Shown piece by piece: positions 32,195 to 35,967 of a DNA stretch of 35,967 nucleotides; position 1 is the first letter of the stretch; every line of letters starts with the position of its first letter. The notes under the pieces were generated by a model that worked only from the letters and a program-made list of their open reading frames with translations, was not told the DNA's origin and made no database searches. A program made the translations under genes and the position numbers. The stretch is taken from assembly GCA_030833315.1 (NCBI GenBank), contig JAURHM010000035.1, positions 1 through 35,967 of the forward strand. Reading direction: 5' to 3'. The stretch is from Burkholderiales bacterium. Its GTDB lineage: Bacteria > Pseudomonadota > Gammaproteobacteria > Burkholderiales > SG8-41.

Positions 32195-32217
32195 TGGATT
32201 CTGACGAGGAGAAAGCA

Positions 32218-33237
32218 ATGAAAAGCAATCGCAGGAAATTGTTGCTGGCCGGCGCGATGACGCCTGTGGTGATGGGCATGCCGCTGCGTGCCTCGGCGCA
32301 GTTGCCGGATTATTACAAGGGCAAAACCCTGATTATCAATATTGCCGGTAGTCCCGCCGGCGGCCATACGCGCTTCGCGCGTATGCTGGCGCCGTACATC
32401 GAGAAGCATATCGGTGCGAAAGAAGTGCGCCTGGTGAACATGCCGGGCGGCGGCGGCCTGAAGGCGGCCAATCATGTGTGGCGGCTGAAACCGGGGGCGA
32501 ACGAAGTGTATTTCGGCAACGTGTCGACACTGCTGCTCGCCAATCTTGCCGGTAGTGCCGGCGCCACCTTTGATCCGACCAAGTTTGCCTTTCTCGGCCG
32601 TGTCACCAGCGAGCCGCGCGTGCTGACCGTGGGCGGCAAATCTGCGATCCGTTCGGTGGCGGACATGCAAAAGCTGAAACGGCCTTTCGTGTTTCCGTCG
32701 CAGGGCACTGACGAGGATTTTTACACCATGGCGGTGCTGGCCGATGCGCTGGGCTACAAGCTGAAGGCGGTGACCGGTTATGAAGGCAATGCCGATACCT
32801 CTCTGGCAGTGATCAAAGGCGACGGCGATGGCCATATCACCGGCTGGAGTGAATCGCTGGGCGCCATCCGTTCCGGTGACAAATTTCCGGTGATGATGGT
32901 GACCTCGCAGGCGTCACCGGACTACCCGAACATCCCGATCGTCACCAATATCGCGCCGGCGGCCAAGAAAAGCGTGGTGCAGGCAATGGCGACCATTCTC
33001 GAAACCCACCGCAGCTATATCGGACCGCCCAATATGGAACCGCAGGCGATAGCCGCCTTTCGCGCAGCAGTCAATGCGGCGATGAAGGACCCGGCGCTGA
33101 TTGCCGAGTCGACCAAGGGCGAGCGTCTGCTGTCGCCGATGGATGGCACCGTGCAGCAGAAGGCGATGGCCGAGATGGCGCGCACCAGCGCCGCGCTGTC
33201 GCCGATCCTCAAGGCCGCGGTGAAAGATATCCAGTAA
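32218..33237 (+). CDS. Tripartite tricarboxylate transporter-linked periplasmic binding protein
   Basis: 339 residues from ATG 32218, with GAGGAG about six bases upstream; an in-frame ATG at 32194 is inside that region. The N-terminus KSNRRKLLLAGAM has a twin-Arg followed by hydrophobics and ends at ASAQLP, so Tat export is possible, though Sec is not excluded. The mature start YYKGKTLIINIAGSPAGGHTRFARMLAPYIEKHI and RLVNMPGGGGLKAANHVW are the two ligand loops seen in a diverged TctC-like branch, clearly apart from the two Bug proteins earlier in the window. It presumably feeds TctAB. The ligand is unknown. Confidence 0.87.
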   Translation: MKSNRRKLLLAGAMTPVVMGMPLRASAQLPDYYKGKTLIINIAGSPAGGHTRFARMLAPYIEKHIGAKEVRLVNMPGGGGLKAANHVWRLKPGANEVYFGNVSTLLLANLAGSAGATFDPTKFAFLGRVTSEPRVLTVGGKSAIRSVADMQKLKRPFVFPSQGTDEDFYTMAVLADALGYKLKAVTGYEGNADTSLAVIKGDGDGHITGWSESLGAIRSGDKFPVMMVTSQASPDYPNIPIVTNIAPAAKKSVVQAMATILETHRSYIGPPNMEPQAIAAFRAAVNAAMKDPALIAESTKGERLLSPMDGTVQQKAMAEMARTSAALSPILKAAVKDIQ

Positions 33238-33241
33238 ACGC

Positions 33242-34138
33242 ATGACCCGTGCGATCCGCACTTATTCGATGGCGGATCGCGCCGTCAGCCCGGACTTTGC
33301 GATCCGTGACGAAAAAAGTGTCACCCGCATCGCCGAGGCGCACCGCCACGAGTATTTCCAGATCCAGCTCAATCTGGCTGGTCGCACCACACAGCACATT
33401 GCGGCGACGGCGCGACCGCTGGGCCCGGGTGATCTGAGTTTTGTGCTGCCGTACCGGGTGCACCGTATTCCGCATCCGCCGCGCTCGCGGTTTTTCATCC
33501 TCAGCTTCAATCTGCATTTTCTGCGGCCCGAGCTCGATGTTGATCCGCTGGATCTGGAAGACGTGCCGCTGGCTCGCGCGCCGGAGCTGGCGCCTTTCCT
33601 GTTCCAGGAATATCTGGATTTTTCGCTGTCCGGCGATGATCTGAAGCAGGTCACCGAGGCCTGTCGCAGCATGCAGGCGGAAAATGTCCGCCGGCGTTAC
33701 GGTTCGCTGGAGTTGATTCGTGGTCATCTGCTGCTGTTGCTGGGCACGGTCTGCCGCCGCCATGAACGTGCGCTGCTGGGTATGGCGGCGAAACAGGCGC
33801 AGCGCACCAGCCGCCGCGATGCGCTGGCGCGGGTGATGCGTCATGTGCGTGAACATATGGCGCAGCGTATTCAACTTACGGATGCTGCTGCTGCTGCAGA
33901 TCTGTCCCCCAACTACCTCGCGCATCTGATCAAAAAGGAAACCGGCAAGACCTTTGTTGACCTGGTGACCGAGCGGCGCATGGAAAAAGCCTGCGAACTG
34001 CTGACCCATACCACGCTGCGTATCGGCGAGATCGCGCAAACGGTCGGCTTCGAGGACGAAGCCTATTTTGCGCGCCGTTTTCGCCAGCGTTATGCGACAT
34101 CGCCAAGGCAGTTCCGCCTGCGCACGGCAAGACAGTAG
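33242..34138 (+). CDS. AraC-family transcriptional regulator
   Basis: 298 residues. The N-terminal part is a cupin-like sensing domain (HRHEYFQIQLNLAGRTTQHI, then GPGDLSFVLPYRVHRIPHPP), suited to a small ligand. The C-terminal 100 residues are two helix-turn-helix units: MAQRIQLTDAAAAADLSPNYLAHLIKKETG, with FVDLVTERRMEKACELL, and LRIGEIAQTVGFEDEAYFARRFRQRYATSPRQFR, the standard AraC signature. It starts four bases after the binding-protein gene and lies between the transporter and the flavoprotein genes, so it probably controls this locus. No repeat resembling an AraC half-site pair was found by eye. Confidence 0.92.
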   Translation: MTRAIRTYSMADRAVSPDFAIRDEKSVTRIAEAHRHEYFQIQLNLAGRTTQHIAATARPLGPGDLSFVLPYRVHRIPHPPRSRFFILSFNLHFLRPELDVDPLDLEDVPLARAPELAPFLFQEYLDFSLSGDDLKQVTEACRSMQAENVRRRYGSLELIRGHLLLLLGTVCRRHERALLGMAAKQAQRTSRRDALARVMRHVREHMAQRIQLTDAAAAADLSPNYLAHLIKKETGKTFVDLVTERRMEKACELLTHTTLRIGEIAQTVGFEDEAYFARRFRQRYATSPRQFRLRTARQ

Positions 34139-34231
34139 GAAAGTCCTGAAAAAACACCAAGCTGTCACTGGTATCGCGACGGCGCTGCCCTTAGCATGGC
34201 CTCTGCTGTAATAACCCGAGGTCATTGCGCA

Positions 34232-35959
34232 ATGAGCAAGGAATTCATCCAGATCGAAACCGATGTGCTGGTGGTCGGTGGTGGTGTCGCCGGCAGCATG
34301 GCGGCAATCCCGGCGCTGGAAGCCGGGCTAAAGGTGGTGATCTGTGAAAAGGGCAAGGTGCTCGACCACTGCGGAAGCATCGGCTGCGGTGTCGATCATT
34401 ACCTGACCATCATGGATTCGGGGCCGGAATGGGATACCCCGGAATTCCTGATCAAGCATGTACCGGAGCTGACTGACGGTATCGTCGACATGGCGGTGGC
34501 GGGGCGTGTGATCCGCGAGATGCCGCGCATTTTCCGCAAGATCGAATTGCTGGGCGTGGATTTCCGTGACCGCCAGACCCGTGACTATTACCGGCTGCGT
34601 TCGTTCGGTCTGCCCGGCACCTATCACATCAACTTCGACGGCACCGATTTCAAGAAACACCTCGGCGAGCGCGTACGCAAGGGCAAGGCCACCGTGCTGA
34701 TGCGCACGATGGTAGTGCAGCTGCTGGTCAAGGACAACTGCGCCTACGGCGCCGTGGCTTTCAACTTCCGCAGCGGCGAATGGACGGTAATCCGCGCCAA
34801 GGCGGTGGTGCTCGCGGCAGGCGACGTCAACCGCATTTCACAGAACGCCTCGGGTCTGGCTTTCGATTCCTGGCATATTCCGTACAACACCGGCGATGCC
34901 CAGGCCATGGGTTATCACGCCGGGGCCGCGCTGGCGAATATGGAATCCGTCGAGGCGACACTGACGCCCAAGGGTTTTTCCTGTCAGGGCCTCAATGCGT
35001 TGGTCAGCCTCGGCGCCTATTTCGTCAACAAGGCCGGCGAACGTTTCATGTTCAAGTATGACAAGAAGGGTGAGAACGCACGTCGCGCGGTGATCGCCGA
35101 CGGCGTCATCAACGAGTATCTGCTCGGTAACGGCCCGATCTATCTCGACTGCCGCCATCTACCACAGGACATGCTGGATCGAATGGAGCACACGCTGCAG
35201 GTTGATCGTTACACCCTGCCGGCTTACTACCAGCAGAAGGGAGTGAATTTCCGCGAGGAGCTGGTCGAGGTGTCAGTGTCTGAACTGAGCATTCGCCGCA
35301 GCGGCGTGTATTTCCGCGGCAGCGGCCTTGCGGTCGATACCAACGGCGAAACCGCAGTCGAGGCGCTGTTTGCTGCCGGCGACTGCGCAACGGTCAGCGG
35401 CGGTATTTCCGGTGCCGCCGTGCTTGGTCATATTGCCGGTGAAGGTGTCGTGCAGCGCATCCGTGCCAGCAGCGGCTCCTTGCCAGCGCTGGACCTGAAG
35501 GCGCTGGCGCAGATCCGCGCGCAGTCCGAAGCACATCTGCAGCAGGACAACGGCCTGCCGTGGAAAGAGCATGAAGACACCACCCGTCAGACAGTCAGCG
35601 ACTACGTCGGCGTCAGACGCAATGATCGCGGCTTGAGGATGGCGCTGGATACCTTGTGCGCGCTGGCCAAACGCGAACCGACGATGAAGGCCGACGATCT
35701 GCACGGCCTGATGCGTGTGCATGAAGCCAAAAACATCCGCTTGAACGCTGAGATGATGGCGACGGCTTCACTGGCTCGTCAGGAGACGCGTACCGGTTCC
35801 TCGCATTTCCGCATGGATTATCCAAAGACCGATGATGTGAACTGGCGAAAATTCGTCATCGTCGAGCGCGGCGCCAACGGACCGGTGACGCGCACGCTGT
35901 CGACGGATCAGCCGCTGTCGGCGGCTTTCAGCCGCGGCAATACTGCGGTAGCGGCGTAA
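34232..35959 (+). CDS. FAD-dependent oxidoreductase of the fumarate reductase/AprA-like superfamily
   Basis: 575 residues from ATG 34232, where homology-like sequence begins (MSKEFIQIETDVLVVGGGVAGSMAAIPALEAG). GGGVAG (16-21) and EKGK bind the ADP of FAD; AVVLAAGDVN and FAAGDCATVSGGISGAAVLGHIAGEG complete the cofactor site. HCGSIGCGVDHY lies where FrdA has its flavinylated His segment, but here no covalent His is at the same place. The sequence is nearer adenylylsulfate-reductase alpha-like proteins than FrdA. It is likely a redox enzyme for the compound imported by the adjoining transporter, with a partner encoded just outside: a GGGG and ATG follow the TAA at the right edge. Confidence 0.85.
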   Translation: MSKEFIQIETDVLVVGGGVAGSMAAIPALEAGLKVVICEKGKVLDHCGSIGCGVDHYLTIMDSGPEWDTPEFLIKHVPELTDGIVDMAVAGRVIREMPRIFRKIELLGVDFRDRQTRDYYRLRSFGLPGTYHINFDGTDFKKHLGERVRKGKATVLMRTMVVQLLVKDNCAYGAVAFNFRSGEWTVIRAKAVVLAAGDVNRISQNASGLAFDSWHIPYNTGDAQAMGYHAGAALANMESVEATLTPKGFSCQGLNALVSLGAYFVNKAGERFMFKYDKKGENARRAVIADGVINEYLLGNGPIYLDCRHLPQDMLDRMEHTLQVDRYTLPAYYQQKGVNFREELVEVSVSELSIRRSGVYFRGSGLAVDTNGETAVEALFAAGDCATVSGGISGAAVLGHIAGEGVVQRIRASSGSLPALDLKALAQIRAQSEAHLQQDNGLPWKEHEDTTRQTVSDYVGVRRNDRGLRMALDTLCALAKREPTMKADDLHGLMRVHEAKNIRLNAEMMATASLARQETRTGSSHFRMDYPKTDDVNWRKFVIVERGANGPVTRTLSTDQPLSAAFSRGNTAVAA

Positions 35960-35967
35960 GGGGATGA

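Overview
The window is a GC-rich, densely coded stretch of a Gram-negative chromosome. It is most likely a betaproteobacterium of the Burkholderiales/Rhodocyclales type. The evidence is three tripartite-tricarboxylate/Bug-type solute-binding proteins, short ATGA-coupled operons, housekeeping genes (ispDF, tsaB-rimI, yheS, ompR-envZ), and an E. coli-type frdABCD operon. I see no tRNA, rRNA, CRISPR array, insertion sequence or phage gene.

Layout. 1-4684: the end of a rubredoxin gene, a TauD-type dioxygenase, and a leftward four-gene group (6PGDH-like dehydrogenase, CDF metal exporter, small membrane protein, EamA permease). 4685-8900: a promoter region with an FNR/Anr-like site, then frdA-frdB-frdC-frdD-rquA in one tightly packed operon. 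8916-13154: yheS (ABC-F) and two divergent Bug-type binding-protein genes. 13236-18430 (all leftward): an enolase-superfamily enzyme, a MESH1-like HD hydrolase, a 12-TM transporter, a decayed HD-GYP sensor gene, and an AMMECR1 protein. 18449-23564: ispD-ispF, a stand-alone cyclic-nucleotide-binding protein, ompR-envZ leftward, and two small exported proteins, one built of 40-residue cysteine repeats. 23886-27878: a DGQHR (DndB-like) protein, a RidA protein, a small membrane protein, and tsaB-rimI-UDG. 27913-29949: lemA and two TPM-domain genes. 30112-35959: a leader ORF, tctA-tctB-binding protein, an AraC regulator and an AprA/FrdA-like flavoprotein. The next gene begins at the right edge.

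How the genes work together. The clearest system is frdABCD followed one base later by rquA. RquA makes rhodoquinone from ubiquinone, and rhodoquinol is the low-potential donor that fumarate reductase needs. One operon would therefore encode both the enzyme and the means to make its quinone. The upstream site TTAAT-N4-GTCAA is centred exactly 41.5 bp before the start point predicted from a downstream TAATCT box, which fits a class II FNR-activated promoter and oxygen control. Other points for a second look are an HD-GYP ORF that has lost precisely its HD catalytic segment, beside a membrane-sensor remnant with two in-frame stops; a cysteine-rich 120-bp tandem-repeat gene; an orphan DGQHR protein; and a tctABC operon with a possible 19-codon coupled leader.
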